The position numbers and the translations under genes are program-made. A DNA stretch of 64,000 nucleotides from Gamsiella multidivaricata (Eukaryota; Mortierellomycota; Mortierellomycetes; Mortierellales; Mortierellaceae), in NCBI RefSeq assembly GCF_025024155.1, contig NW_026251718.1:367001-431000 (forward strand). The letters run 5' to 3'. Positions 1-11,901 of this stretch are shown here, in pieces (position 1 is the first letter of the stretch; every line of letters starts with the position of its first letter). The notes beneath the pieces were generated by a model. The model was not told the DNA's origin, did no database searches, and saw nothing but the letters and a program-made list of their open reading frames with translations.

Positions 1-2808
1 GTAGGCTGGTGAGAAATATAGCAATTGATCTTGGTGCCATCTGCCTCGCAAATGATGCCTCTGTTCCAGAAGCCATTGACATTGAAGAACGCCAGGATGG
101 TCGAGCCGATAGTAGGGATAGGGACTTGATTGGCAGTGGTCTCGCATTTCAGCCGGAGTGGATCCAAAATCATCGTACTAAGTCCAAATGTGACACTGTC
201 GCGTAGAATGAGAAAGAGATGATCTTCATGACCGTGGAATCCAACGTATTCGATCTTGAATCCAGGAAAGCTCCTTTCATCGATGGACATGCCCGTATCT
301 TTAAAGTATGTTGCGAGACTTCCATCGACACTTGCTAGCGCGACAATGGTCTCATCAGGAGAAAATGCCATTTTGCAGTGTCCCCGGAAAGTCGCTCCTT
401 TGAACCTGGCGTTCTCGATGCTGGAAATGTGAGTGATGTTGGATCCTGTTAAAAGGTTCCAGATAGTGCAGCTGCGTCCGCCATCCTCCAACCACATGAA
501 TGTGTTGCTGCTGATGGTGTCCATCATCATCTTGCAGGTGATACGTCTAGAAAGCGTTGGCAAAAGGTCCGTCAAGGTAATGGTGTGTGCGCGGATCCAC
601 TTTTTGTCAGGTGAGATCCTGAAGACGTCCAGATACAGGCCATTGCAGGCTACAAACATGGAACTAGACGCTGGTCCGTCGGTCTCGTTCCTACCGTCCT
701 CCAGATCCTCTTCCGCGTCAAAATTATTTTCTTCAACAGACGGTGTTGGCGCATCCTTGATTTCCCATTCGTTTCTGCTTCTCTCTGGCAAGAATGCACC
801 ATAACCGATGAATGCAGCGAGAATCTCGTTCTCATAGTGAAATTCTTGTAGCTCGATGACTGCTGGTGACGACCGTGATGTAGCTGTCTCGTGTTCTGCT
901 AAGAGTCCATAGACTCCTTCCGGGTCGCGATCCGACGACGTGTCCATGTCCAATACAACAGCTGGTTGAGGAACTAATGGATTACTGAACAGTCTGAAAG
1001 GAAATGTCGGTTTCTCCGCTTTTGAACCATCCACCCACTGACCAATCTTCGGTTCCTGATAGACCGCAACGAGATCTCCAGTCGTTGAGAGAGAAAGTCC
1101 GATCGACAGCTGACCAATTCCACGATGATGAATAACGGCAGTGGCGATTTTTTTGGATGGTTCAGAAGTGCCCGGTGACGATAAAGATGGATTCGGCACC
1201 GTGCTCATGTCCCAAATAGCAATGTAAGCATAGTTTTGTGAAAGCGACAAGGATGCAAGGTATCGGCTGGCTTTGGAAGATGACAGTCTGGTGATTTGTG
1301 CTGCCGATGGGATACCTGTTGCATCCTGAGCTACGGGAAACGCATCTGCAGAATCGATAACGAACTTGGGTATGGCTGCCTTCGAAACTATCACGTCAGT
1401 GATTTCCGCTATTGCAAGGTAGGATGGAGATCGTTAAGACTCGGCAATAGAGAGACAAAACTATTGCAATGCAAAGGTAAGCATATCGGCAGATAAAGAA
1501 TAGATCTTTACCATGTTTGTCTCCTTGCAATATGATCGGTCTGATCTCGACGTGCTCGATCACGAGTCCAGAGTACTCATACCGATCCGGGTTCTCGTTG
1601 TTATTAAGAATCGGCTTCTCGTTGTTACAAAGAATCAGCTCCACCTTGGCGACTCCCTCATGTGGCTGAATAATCAGTTTGTCCTCGAGAACCAAATTGT
1701 ACCACTGGTCCTTCTCTAAAAACGAGGAATACAAAGAATCAATCATACCGTTCTGTTTGCTATCGAACAAAAAGTTCTGGTTCCGGTCGCTTCATTACCT
1801 AGGCCGTTCAGTCGATCGGGAAGCATGATCACATCCAGACTGCCGCTGATATCGGGTTCGACCTGTCAATATAGAACGGAGATAGTTCGTGAGCACCGTC
1901 GGACTATGCTACTATGCGAATACAGTCCACAATGACATTATTACAATGGCAACTTACGTCGTACGAGACATTGATAACGAAGTGAAGTCCATTGGGGATG
2001 TGAAAGTCCTGAAGTTTCTTGACACGCCAATGGATGCTGTAGTATCCGGCGTCGTAAGTGTTAAAGTTGGCGGTCAACTAGATTCCCAAAGGTTTTGCTA
2101 ATGGATTAGACCGGATGCGTAGAAACGGTATATATGTCTCTGTTGTTGTAGAGTGATATGGACGAACCTTGAAGGCGGATGTCTTTTCAGGGACATGTAC
2201 GACCATGTCGGGTCTACATGTATGGATCATAAAAAACAATACTGAGTACATATCCTCTTGAAGTCTCTGAACTGCCACATAAGACAAACGAACGCTAATA
2301 CATACAGTGGCCTAAACCGTGGACTTCTATTAAAGACATACAAAACCATGCATTGATGTTAGTCAAATCCATATGCTGGTATGTACAACGCATGAAGAGC
2401 ATACGAGTTGATATTAGGACAGTTTTGAAAGCAAAGATTCTCACTCCTCATTCCCAATGACCGTAAGAGTCTTTGATCGCGAAATAGTAATGTCTTCGGA
2501 ACTAAAGAACCGCCGCTGAGCTATGATGAACCGGTAGAATACACAAATGGACAATAGACCATCAACAACTGCGGATACGATGGCTAAAAGGGAGAACAGC
2601 AAGCGAGCATACCCTTATTTGAGGAATTGTCGGCTTCGACTGCCTTGTTCATCGAAGGCAGCCCTCCTGTAGGATTCACCCCGTCTCCTTCGGTACAATC
2701 AATTAGAGCCATGTCTTCTGGGGACTTGTCCTGCTTCTCTGAGGTGAACTGAGACATATCCTTGAGCTGCACCGTCGGGTCCTCAGTGCTTTGCTTTTTC
2801 CAGAACAT
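1..2808 (-). CDS. TRP-type ion channel paralogue A (3' part outside window)
   Basis: Only the N-terminal part is in the window; the open frame continues past base 1. Exons (5' to 3', minus strand): 2808-2613, 2520-2445, 2323-2306, 2213-2168, 2077-1958, 1862-1799, 1715-1512, then 1408 to the left edge. The start is the MFWKK methionine, shared with the downstream paralogue at 10684. Exons 2, 4, 5 and 6 have the same lengths (76, 46, 120, 64 nt) and phases as in paralogue B, so they are clearly duplicates. The encoded order is an acidic leader, a beta-rich segment ending in VEIRP that resembles a PP2-like lectin fold (inference), then a long propeller-like region with motifs such as IWDM and YQEPKIGQWVDGSK. 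The channel domain itself would lie left of the window, so the function is carried over from paralogue B. No frame disruption was seen in the parts translated. Confidence 0.8.
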
Positions 2809-3183
2809 GTTGGGTGAAGGATTTGAGAAAGGAAGAGATTGAAGGGTGGCCCTTTTCGAACGAATTCAGGGAGGGCACAAAGCCGAGAGATGAGAAAGGT
2901 TTGCGGGAGGCGGAGGAGTTGTTGGTGGGTTTTGACCGGGGCACGACCATGTTTAATTGCAACGAATCAACCAAGGGGGCTCATTGTTCTCCAAGCAAGT
3001 CTGGGCTTAGACTTTTTCAGAAACGATGCAGTTGTGTAACCCAAAAGGAAAAAGAAAAAGAAAATAAGACCATGCAGCATGTAAACAGACGGGGCTGAAA
3101 AAGTTGACATTAGCAAGAAACTCTTTTTGAACCAGCAGGGCTGAATTCAGTTCCATCAGCAGAGGATATGCTTTTTTTATTGT
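2809..3183. other. Intergenic spacer between tandem TRP-like genes
   Basis: This 375 bp spacer separates the stop of paralogue B from the start of paralogue A. It must hold the promoter of A and the 3' end of B. It contains A/G-rich runs near 3045-3065. I see no supported gene; the small plus-strand ORFs lack domain-like content. Confidence 0.6.
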
Positions 3184-4389
3184 TCATTCATTCTGCACTG
3201 TAGAATCCTCTCCAGGAGAAGGATGTACGGGAAGTGTATGAAGCGGTATAGGGTTATGGGGAATGCTCCTCAGTAGAATCTCACTATGCGCCCTTCTAAG
3301 ATGCTCCGGCTGATCGGGTGAGGGCCGCTGAGCATGATGCACAGTGACAGTCTTCATCAGGTCTTCCTCATCCTCCTCTGTGTCATAAAGCTCATCATCC
3401 TCACTATCCCTGCGTCCTGGAGGCTTGATATAGATAGGATGGCTTGCATTGTTGTCTTCGATCATCTGGTGAGTCTTGAGAACGTCATCCATTGTACGGA
3501 CAACTGCCAGCTTTTGTTGGAGACGCCGCTTGATGGACGAATAACTGGATTTGCGCCGAACAGGACCAGCTAGATGTGGATGCTCTGCAATCCTTTGTGG
3601 CACTGAGGAGGGGGACGCACCTACCGACGCTGGGCCTGCGTCGATGGTTCCCTCTCCTGGCAGGTGGCTCGCAGCATCACCTGCCGATATCGGAGAGGTG
3701 CTGATCGAGCTTTGAGGCGAATTGAAGTGCACAGTTGGGGAATAAGATGTCGGCGATTCCGTTTCCAAAATTGTGGTGCTAATCTTGCGGCGGAACGGTA
3801 CCGAAGACTGTTTTTTGGATCGTCTGTTTGATTGGCCAGCAGTGGAGAAGACGGCAGCAGCAGCAGCAGCAGCCCCCGCAGAGGATCGGACTACACCACC
3901 GGGTAGACCAGTGCCTGGAGCGGATAGAGGTCCCCCTGGAACAGAAATGCCAGAGCCAGTCGTTGGTGATGCCCCGCTGTTCGGTGGGTCATTTTCAACA
4001 GGAGAAACCTGCGGTGGTTGATCGCAGTCTGGGCTGGTGGGGGCAACAGTCGTCGTCTGGGCCAAGAAGGCTGCCATAAGTTCTGTCATGTCCTGGTTGA
4101 AGCCGTCCTGGGCATTCTTCATCCTCTCCAGTTCCTGCTTGAGCAACTGAACGTCCTTATGGATGGCACGCTGTGTCACCTGGGCCACAACCTGCTCCCC
4201 AGTGACAGTATCCACCAAGAATCGATTTTCAATCGAGAGGTTCGACTTGTTGGCGATGTAATATTTGGACTCGTACAGCTCTGCTTCTTGCTCATTCGCT
4301 CCGTAATATACGTAGTCGGGAAAGTAGTTGCGGTTCTGCCGCGCGCCCTGGGACATGAGGAAAATCTCCACCTCTAGGTTGCAAAAATG

Positions 4390-4440
<51 letters not shown>

Positions 4441-7400
4441 GTCAGCCGGTATCGATGCATCATCGCTGGATCTCTCAAGCAATGCCAGACACTTACCAGC
4501 AATGACTTCTGACCACTGCTTAAGCCACGCAAGCTGGCCCTGATCCTTGCTCTCATTATAGGCATCGTTCATCAAGGCTATAGTGAAAACGCGGTAGGGT
4601 TAGATGCTGTCTTTGGATAGACAAAGCAAAGTATAAGACATAAGGTATAACTTGATGCAGAGCCGAGAATCATTACCGATCAGGATATTGAGAAGCAGAA
4701 TGGCCGTGAAGAAGAAGAAAATAACCATCATGACATGAAAGCTGGTGGAGCCCTTGTCAAAAGAATCAGAGATGGGATCGTAGCGGCCAGCCTAGATATA
4801 TACATATAGCCCCGTCATCTCATTAAAAACATGCATCGGTGCATGGCATGGCAGTTGCAGCTGGAAACACTCATCGAACGACATGGTTTCGTACCAAGAA
4901 GAAGTACGTTGCAGACAGAGCTGAAAAGAACCCTGTGGGGTATCCGTCCGGGTAGTCTCTCCCTTCGCCTTCACATGTGTCATTTGCCACACAGGGGTCG
5001 TAACGCCGAGTGTGCAGTAAATGGAGTAAGGCATGTGTGAAAGCAATCAAGAAGAGGCCAAAGATCAGGAAGAACCAGCCAATTCTACGTGTGATATTCA
5101 AAATGATGTTGACAACAATCCCCAGCTGCTTGATAACACGCAGCTCGAACAACTAAAGTGTAGTACAGCAGACGCTGGTGTTAGTGGCAGATTGACTGAA
5201 GCGAATACACCGAAAGATTACCGAGACGCAAAAAGCCGTAGAACACCCTGGACAACTTACAATGTTCATATAAAGGGCCAGGATCGCAAAGCTCATCACC
5301 CAAATTTGGCTAGGGCCTCTGTCGCCATCGACTATATCAGTGCTGATATCGATGGGCCCTGGTTGGGTTTGCAAAAACATGAGGCACCCAACGACCGGCA
5401 AGACATATGCAGCCAGATCCATGTAGTTATATGGCGACCTACACCCCAAATAAATCGAAAAATAACGCTAAGAATGTGTCTGTAGCGGTAAATTGACGAA
5501 ACTAGAAATGACAAAAAGTTAGGACGCACCTTATGTACTTTCTTGGCGAATCCAGAAACTGCATGATTTCGTATACAATCAAGATGAATCCAAAGATTAT
5601 CACAGCCTTGAAGAGTGGACGCCATTCGAGTAGATATCGGCTGGCAATATCGGCTGGCGAGACATCATCAAGATTTGAAGACGTATAAATCTGCTTTGCT
5701 GTGATAATCAACACGAGCACAAAGAAGGTGAACACCACAGAGAAGCGCCAAATCCAGTAGAAAAGACCGAACTTCTGCCTACAAGAAAAAAAAAAAAAAA
5801 AAAAAGCAAAGCAAAGCAAAGCAAAGCAAAGTAAAGAGCAAAGAGCCATCGTATTAGGTTGTGGACCTATTCCTTGCAAATCAAAAGTCATTCCTTGGTT
5901 TCAAAAACGCATACCATTTGAACTCAAGTGTTGCCACCATAGCCGGACTATCAAAAAAGTCTTGTCCTGCGATGTCGGTAAACGCAGATTTAGCCGATGC
6001 CATATCCTTGAACCATGGACGATACGGCCCATACATGGACAGTTTCGGGAATGGAGACACATAGATCTTGTGCGAAAATTCCGACTGCAAGCTCTTCTTG
6101 TCCTCTTCTACAACATCCGGCCTTGCTGGGAATTCCTCCTCTCTCTTCTCGCGGACAGATGTCTCAATATGCAGAATGTTCAAGAGACTCGACGCGCGGA
6201 ACGGGAGCTGAGAACGCAAACTGAAAACTGGCTTCTCATAGTCGTTGATGTTGTTGGACTTTTCAAACTTCTTCCCTGTAAAGATATTCCAGAACATGAG
6301 CTTGGACTTGAGCCACTTTCCGTACTGTTCGTTGGCAATGATGGCATGAGAGGCAACATAGCCGTAGTTGTGGACCGGGACATAAGAGGCCTTCCTGAAC
6401 AGGTCCGCAAGCACATTCGGATATCGGTCTGAGAGCTCGTTCAAACACTGGACTGCTGGCATTAGGTATGCTGGGTGATACTTTTTGGCGTTCTTGATGC
6501 AGTAATCGACAAATGCTTCGAGGAGCTGCCCATTCCTCGCCTCGATCACGCGCTTGATCGGATTCAGCGCCTTGTTATCGCGGGGGATCCAGTCGCCATT
6601 GGAAGAGTTTAGCAGCCCCTCAACAAAGACATGATTTGTGCGTTGCAAGTGAGGGTGGTCCAAGAGAAGCGTGAGCACCGTAACAACATCAGACCGGGTA
6701 CTACTCTTCGATTGAGGTGTCCTGCGTTTATAATCGTGTTTTCCACGGATATTTTGAGGACGAAGATCGACCTCGTCATCATCATGCCTATTGGCGTTGG
6801 CATGGACAGTGACGTTCTCTCCCACCACCACAGCTCCGGGAGCTGATGCGGAAGACTCTAATACGTCGGCGTCAGAAATCGGCTGAATGTTGTTCAGTGG
6901 TGCTGGTTGATTAACAGTGCTGGGTCCTGGTCGCTTCGTGCCCTTCGCGTCCTTTGTGTTGTTCTGTGCTTGGCCTGGTCTCCGTGGTGAAAAAACACAG
7001 ATAGACATCATGCGATTGATATGCTCTCGCGTGAATCGAACGATGGCTTCTGCATGGTCCTCGAACGTGAACGTCAGCTGTGGTGAATCCCTTGTCGTCT
7101 TCTTACTCTCGTTATGAGAAAAGGTATAGGCGGCTGAAAGCAAGTGAACGCTCCGGAAGCAGTAGAGAATCGCATAACGAGCACCAATATTGCCTGGCCC
7201 TGGGATGGGAACAATCTTCTTCCTCGACCTGTCATTCATCTTGATCTCGGCAACGGTACTGCCCGTTTCGGCATCTAGAAAGATAGAAATACCCATGATG
7301 TCCATGTAGTAGTCCCTGACTCGCCTAGACTTGTAAGCGACACCGCCTGGCAGCAGCTCCTTTTCGTCTCTGGGCTGACTCCAGATGAACTGCAGGCTGC

Positions 7401-10400
7401 ACTTGGAGTTCTCAGTCGTGGGCAGGTTCCAGATTTGCAGAGTCTGCATTCCGACAACAGCAAAACGAGTTCCGCATGGGACAAAGAATGTTGACTGCAG
7501 GTTCTCCGGGTGGACGACTTCCTCGGTGGTGACGCGCATCCATGGCTCTGGCACAAAGGAGAATATGATTCTGGACGTCTTCTGTTTCAGATTCTCCTCC
7601 ACCACTTCGACACGGAGTACCCAGTACGACTTGCCGTCGCCTTCAGGCAACAGCTCTCGGTGGATGCCGGTCAACAATCGATACTGGATATCGACGTCAT
7701 GCGAAGACTCGTAAACAACATCCTCGGGTGCGGCCTTCAGAGCAGTCTCGCTATCCTTGATGAGTTTGGAGCTCGTAGGCTGATGGGAGATATAGCAGTT
7801 GATTTTGGTGCCGTCGGACTCGCAAATGATGCCTCTTTTCCAGAATCTCTTGACATAGAATAAAGCCAGGATGGTCGAATCGATAGTCGGAATAGGAACT
7901 TGGTTAGCAGCAGTCTCGGATTTTAGCTGGAGTGAATCCAAAATCCAGGCGCTGAGCTCGTAATTAACACTGCTTCTCAAAATGACAAACAGCTGGTCAT
8001 CCTGACCATGGAACCCAATGTATTCGATCTTGAACCCAGGGAACTTCCGGTCATCAATAGCCATACCCGTATTAGCAAAATACGTCGTCAGGCTGCCGTC
8101 CACACTCGCCAATGCCACAATGGACTCGTGAGGTGAGATAGCCATCTTGCTGTGTCCGTGGAAGGTGGGGCCTTTAAATCTGGCGTTCTCAATACTGGAA
8201 ATGTGAGTGATGTTGGATCCTGTTAAAAGATTCCAGATAGTGCAGCTGCGTCCACCATCCTCCAGCCACATGAATGTGTTGCTGCTGATGGACTCCATCA
8301 TCATCTTGCAGGTGATGCGTCTGGAAAGTGTTGGCAAAAGCTCCGTCAGTGTGATGGTGTGCATACGCTTCCACCTCTTCTCAGGCGAAATCTTGAAGAC
8401 ATCCAGGTATAGACCATTGCAGGCAACGAACATTGTGCTGGATGGCGATGAGTTGTTCCTGTTGCTAGTCTCCTTGGATTCGTCACCGCCATCACCCTCG
8501 TCAGCATCACCGCTGCTTGTTAGAGCTGCGTTGACATCGTTCTTTTCCCAGTCACTCTTCCTCGTCTCTGGCAAAAACTCACCGTATCCGATGAAGGTGC
8601 GCAAAATGCTGTGCTCCCACTGAACTTCCTTCAGCTGACGCATCTCAGACGGTGTCGGTGCAGGACTGGCGCTGTTGTAGCTCTGTTTACGGTCTCCTTT
8701 CGCTTCATCCTCAGCTGGAGCTTCGTTCTTCACATCCGTGTTGATGTTTGATTCAGCGTCGATATTGACAAAGACGGACGCCTGGGGAACCAGAGGGTTG
8801 TCAAACAGCTTGAAAGGGAACGAGGCCTTGTTCATTTTGGATCCATCCATCCACTCTCCGATCTTTGGTTCCTGGTAAATCGCCACTTGGTCACCATTTG
8901 TCGACAGAGCAAGTCCTATGGGGAGCTCGCCGATATCAGTGTGCGGAACGACGGCTACAGCGCAGCCCCTGTACAACTTTGACATGTTCCTGGACGGATT
9001 GAGTGGGTTTTTGATGATACCCATGTCCCAGACAGTAATGTAGGCTGCGTCCTGAGAGAGTGCCAAAGACGCGAGGAATCGGCTGCTTTTTGAAGATGCT
9101 AGCCTGGTGACCGGAGCATTCGGCGGCATGTATGAGCCATTCTGATCACTTGGTCGTAGGTTTGCCATGTCGATGGTATAGTTGGGAATAGCGGCTCTTG
9201 ACACCATAAAATCGGAAACGCCGGCTATAGAACAAAGAGGCATTTGTCCAAGTGAAGGAGACTGTTGTTACCATCTACTGTGTGCATTGACACCATTAAG
9301 ATGGGGTTGTTTGATGTGGAAATTGCCGCAGTGTATTGTCCTTACCTTGCGGCTCTGACTTCACTGTCATAGGCCTGATCTCCACATGCTCGATTACAAA
9401 CCCAAAGTACTCGACCCGATCGATGTTCTCGTTGTTGCAGAGAACAACTTGGATCCGAGCATTCCCCACGTGTGGCTCGATGACCAATTTCTCTTCAAGG
9501 ATCAAGTTGTACCATCTGTCTTTAGCTGTTAAAAAAAGAAATTGAAAGAGATAGAGAAGATAGAGACGTTAATATAAATGCTGCTGTTGTAAACAACTCT
9601 TGCTAGCAATCGTAGTTACCTAGGACGTTCAATCTGTAACCAGGCATGATAACATCTAGGCTCCCGCTGATATCTGGCTCTGCCTATTTCAATCAAGCAT
9701 AGCATGATAGTAAGCCTAACTGAGCTATGCGTTATAGTAGTGGACCGCCAGTCGCTTGAAGGTAACTTACGTCGTACGAGACATGGACGACAAAATGAAA
9801 CCCATTCGGGATGGCAAAATCCTGGAGCACTTTGACGCGCCATTGGATAGTATAGTGTCCAGCACTGAAGTTATTAAAGCTGGCGATAAGCTAGCATGAA
9901 GTAGATAGAGAGTGGATGATGGAGAGTGGTGTGGATGCGCATTGTTCGATGGTCAGGAGCCGCAGCTTCAGGTTGTTTGTGGCTAAAATAACAGCAGCAG
10001 GCATGGGCATGTTAGCGCCAACGAACCTTAAAAGCGGACGTTTTCTCTGGGATGTGAGCTGCCATTTCTGCTCTAAAAGTATAATTGTGGGCAACTGTGT
10101 GAGTCCTAACACTGCTTAAAGGATATGCATGAGCAAATGGTGCACAAACTAACGCTTACTGTGGTCGAAACCGTGGTCCTCTGAAAGAGAAGAGGGAATC
10201 GTTCATTCGAGTTAACACCGTTACATGTCCAGTCATCAATAGGTTTGCGCATGGAGACGCTGAGAATCAAAGACTTACTCGGCCTTGCCAGTAACCAGAA
10301 CGTTCCTTGCTCGCGAGAGGGAGAAGCTGTTCGAGGAAAAGAATCGTCGCTGGGCTGTGTTTGGGTGAAAAACATGAAGCGAGGAACAATAGCTGGTCAG

Positions 10401-10684
10401 TCATCCGCGTGGTTGTCCTAGGGCAACATATAGTCTGTTCACAACTTGGGGTTACCAGTTTTGCAAGGATTTCTTGATCTCGGTATTTCAACAGGCACCT
10501 CTAGTCGCCCTCCAGAAGCTTTCTCATCTCCTTCGTGGTGATCGATCTCGGCCATGCTAGGCATGGCCTTGTGCTGGTTCCTGAGGGAAGAGGTTTGAAG
10601 AACTGCTGGAGCTGAAGCTGGTGTCTGGGGTATATCCTGGAGTCCCAGATTCGAGTCTCCTGAGCTGTCCTTCTTCCAGAACAT
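3184..10684 (-). CDS. Giant TRP-type cation channel with propeller-like N-terminus (paralogue B)
   Basis: Complete 14-exon model of 2038 residues: 10684-10456, 10354-10279, 10180-10160, 10072-10027, 9890-9771, 9683-9620, 9525-9346, 9224-5915, 5778-5530, 5438-5261, 5152-4895, 4791-4677, 4577-4497, 4373-3184. All junctions are GT-AG with consistent phase. Approximate residues: 1-109 polar leader; 110-245 beta-rich PP2-like segment ending VEIRP; 246-1100 propeller-like repeats; 1100-1345 helical linker; 1349-1640 six-helix channel; 1645-2038 charged, low-complexity tail with a coiled coil. Channel hallmarks are SPYNYMDLAAY (S2-S3), an S4-S5 helix after ELRVIKQLG, a pore turn ATYFFLAGRYDP, and NILIALMNDAY in S6, typical of TRP channels. 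A plasma-membrane or vacuolar cation channel sensing stress or mechanical load is inference. Ion selectivity cannot be read from the sequence. Confidence 0.85.
4374..4496 (-). repeat. (GT)n microsatellite inside an in-frame intron
   Basis: The last intron of TRP paralogue B (donor GTAAGT at 4496, acceptor CCTAG ending at 4374) is 123 nt long. Plus-strand positions 4391-4438 are an uninterrupted (CA)24. The intron has no in-frame stop, so the flanking frame reads straight through as alternating Cys-Val. Removing it joins ..SEVIA to EVEIFLM.., the expected TRP post-S6 helix. Confidence 0.9.
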
Positions 10685-11901
10685 CGTTCCTGAATCTTGT
10701 GCTGGCTTGAGTGGATATGTCTCGGATGGTTGAACGTAAGGTTTCAGGAAGCACAATGCTCTCTGCTATGTCTATGCACAATGCCAGGGTAGGGTATAAT
10801 GGACAACAAGGACAAAGAAGGATGGGTTTATGAATCAGATTCGGAAGAGAAGGATGGAGGGAGTGTGTGCAGACTCGATCGAGTGTAAAAACAGCTCCCC
10901 GGCCGAGTGTGAAAAGCGAAGGAGATGAAAGAATGGATCGCTCCTTCACAGCAGGCCTGTGCAATGGCTAGTAATGAGCAAGAGGGATGGCGAGCCAATG
11001 GAGGAGAGGAGGAGAGGAGGGAAGAGGAAGAAGGACTAGGGTCGAAGCGGGCGCAAGCGCTCATATGCGCTTTGCACTCTTGGAAAGCGTTCCCTGTTTA
11101 TTGCGCCCATTAGTGAGCCTATTTGGATCGGCCCAGGTCCGCTCGTTCGTCTCTGCAGACGTCTTTGAGCCAATGGAAAATGCATGTCTTTGCCTACCCT
11201 GCCCTCCTCCTCGTCGCTGCCTCGGCCCTTGTATTGATCTTAACTCCCACCCTTTAATCATTCGTTCAATAGGAACTACACGGACAAAAAGAAGAGGCCA
11301 GCTGGACAGGGGCATTTGCCTGAGCCACGCAACCAGGCAAGGAAAAGCCGTCTGCATGCATAAACAATGGTGAGCAATCCATCAGAGATGAACAGCGACG
11401 ACAATTCAAAGTGCATGTACGCGGGGGTTGGAGCTCCACATGATCCATTTGAGGCAGTGTTACCACTTCTTAGACGCACACACCCTGGCGCAATATGCGA
11501 TGGACCACTTTAAACGACATCCCATGCACACCATGCAAATAGAGCATATGTCCAACAGTGCAGAATTGCCTTTCTGGTCACGAAGGAAACTGCCTAGAAT
11601 GAGATACGCCTTGAGTACATCGGTATTTTTTTTGAGCTGCTTGCACTTCAGCCTCCGACTGGAGGAAGTTTTCTTCCATGTCCAAGGGCTGTTGGGCACA
11701 TCGTCCTAGGAAAGAATTAGGGCTACGCCCCGACAGCCTGGCCCTACTTCATCACCATTCAACTTACTGATCCAACATCATTAAAGTATAATTACGAGAA
11801 TTAGTAAGAAGTTGAAGCAGATTTATTCATTTTATTCAAGTATTCAATATTCAATACGAGCGGTGCAAATATGGACAGGGCAGGAAATATAAAAATGTTG
11901 C
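10685..11901. other. Intergenic: promoter of TRP paralogue B, 3' flank of ATP-citrate lyase
   Basis: Both neighbours are on the minus strand. The stretch contains an A/G-rich block on the plus strand near 10,985-11,035 (C/T-rich on the coding strand of paralogue B), as expected of a fungal promoter or leader. No ORF here has recognisable content. Confidence 0.5.

Noticed and set aside
4374..4575. Open frame with (Cys-Val)n as a real protein segment
   Set aside because: Good GTAAGT and CCTAG sites flank it, and splicing restores the expected TRP helix. It is treated as an intron.
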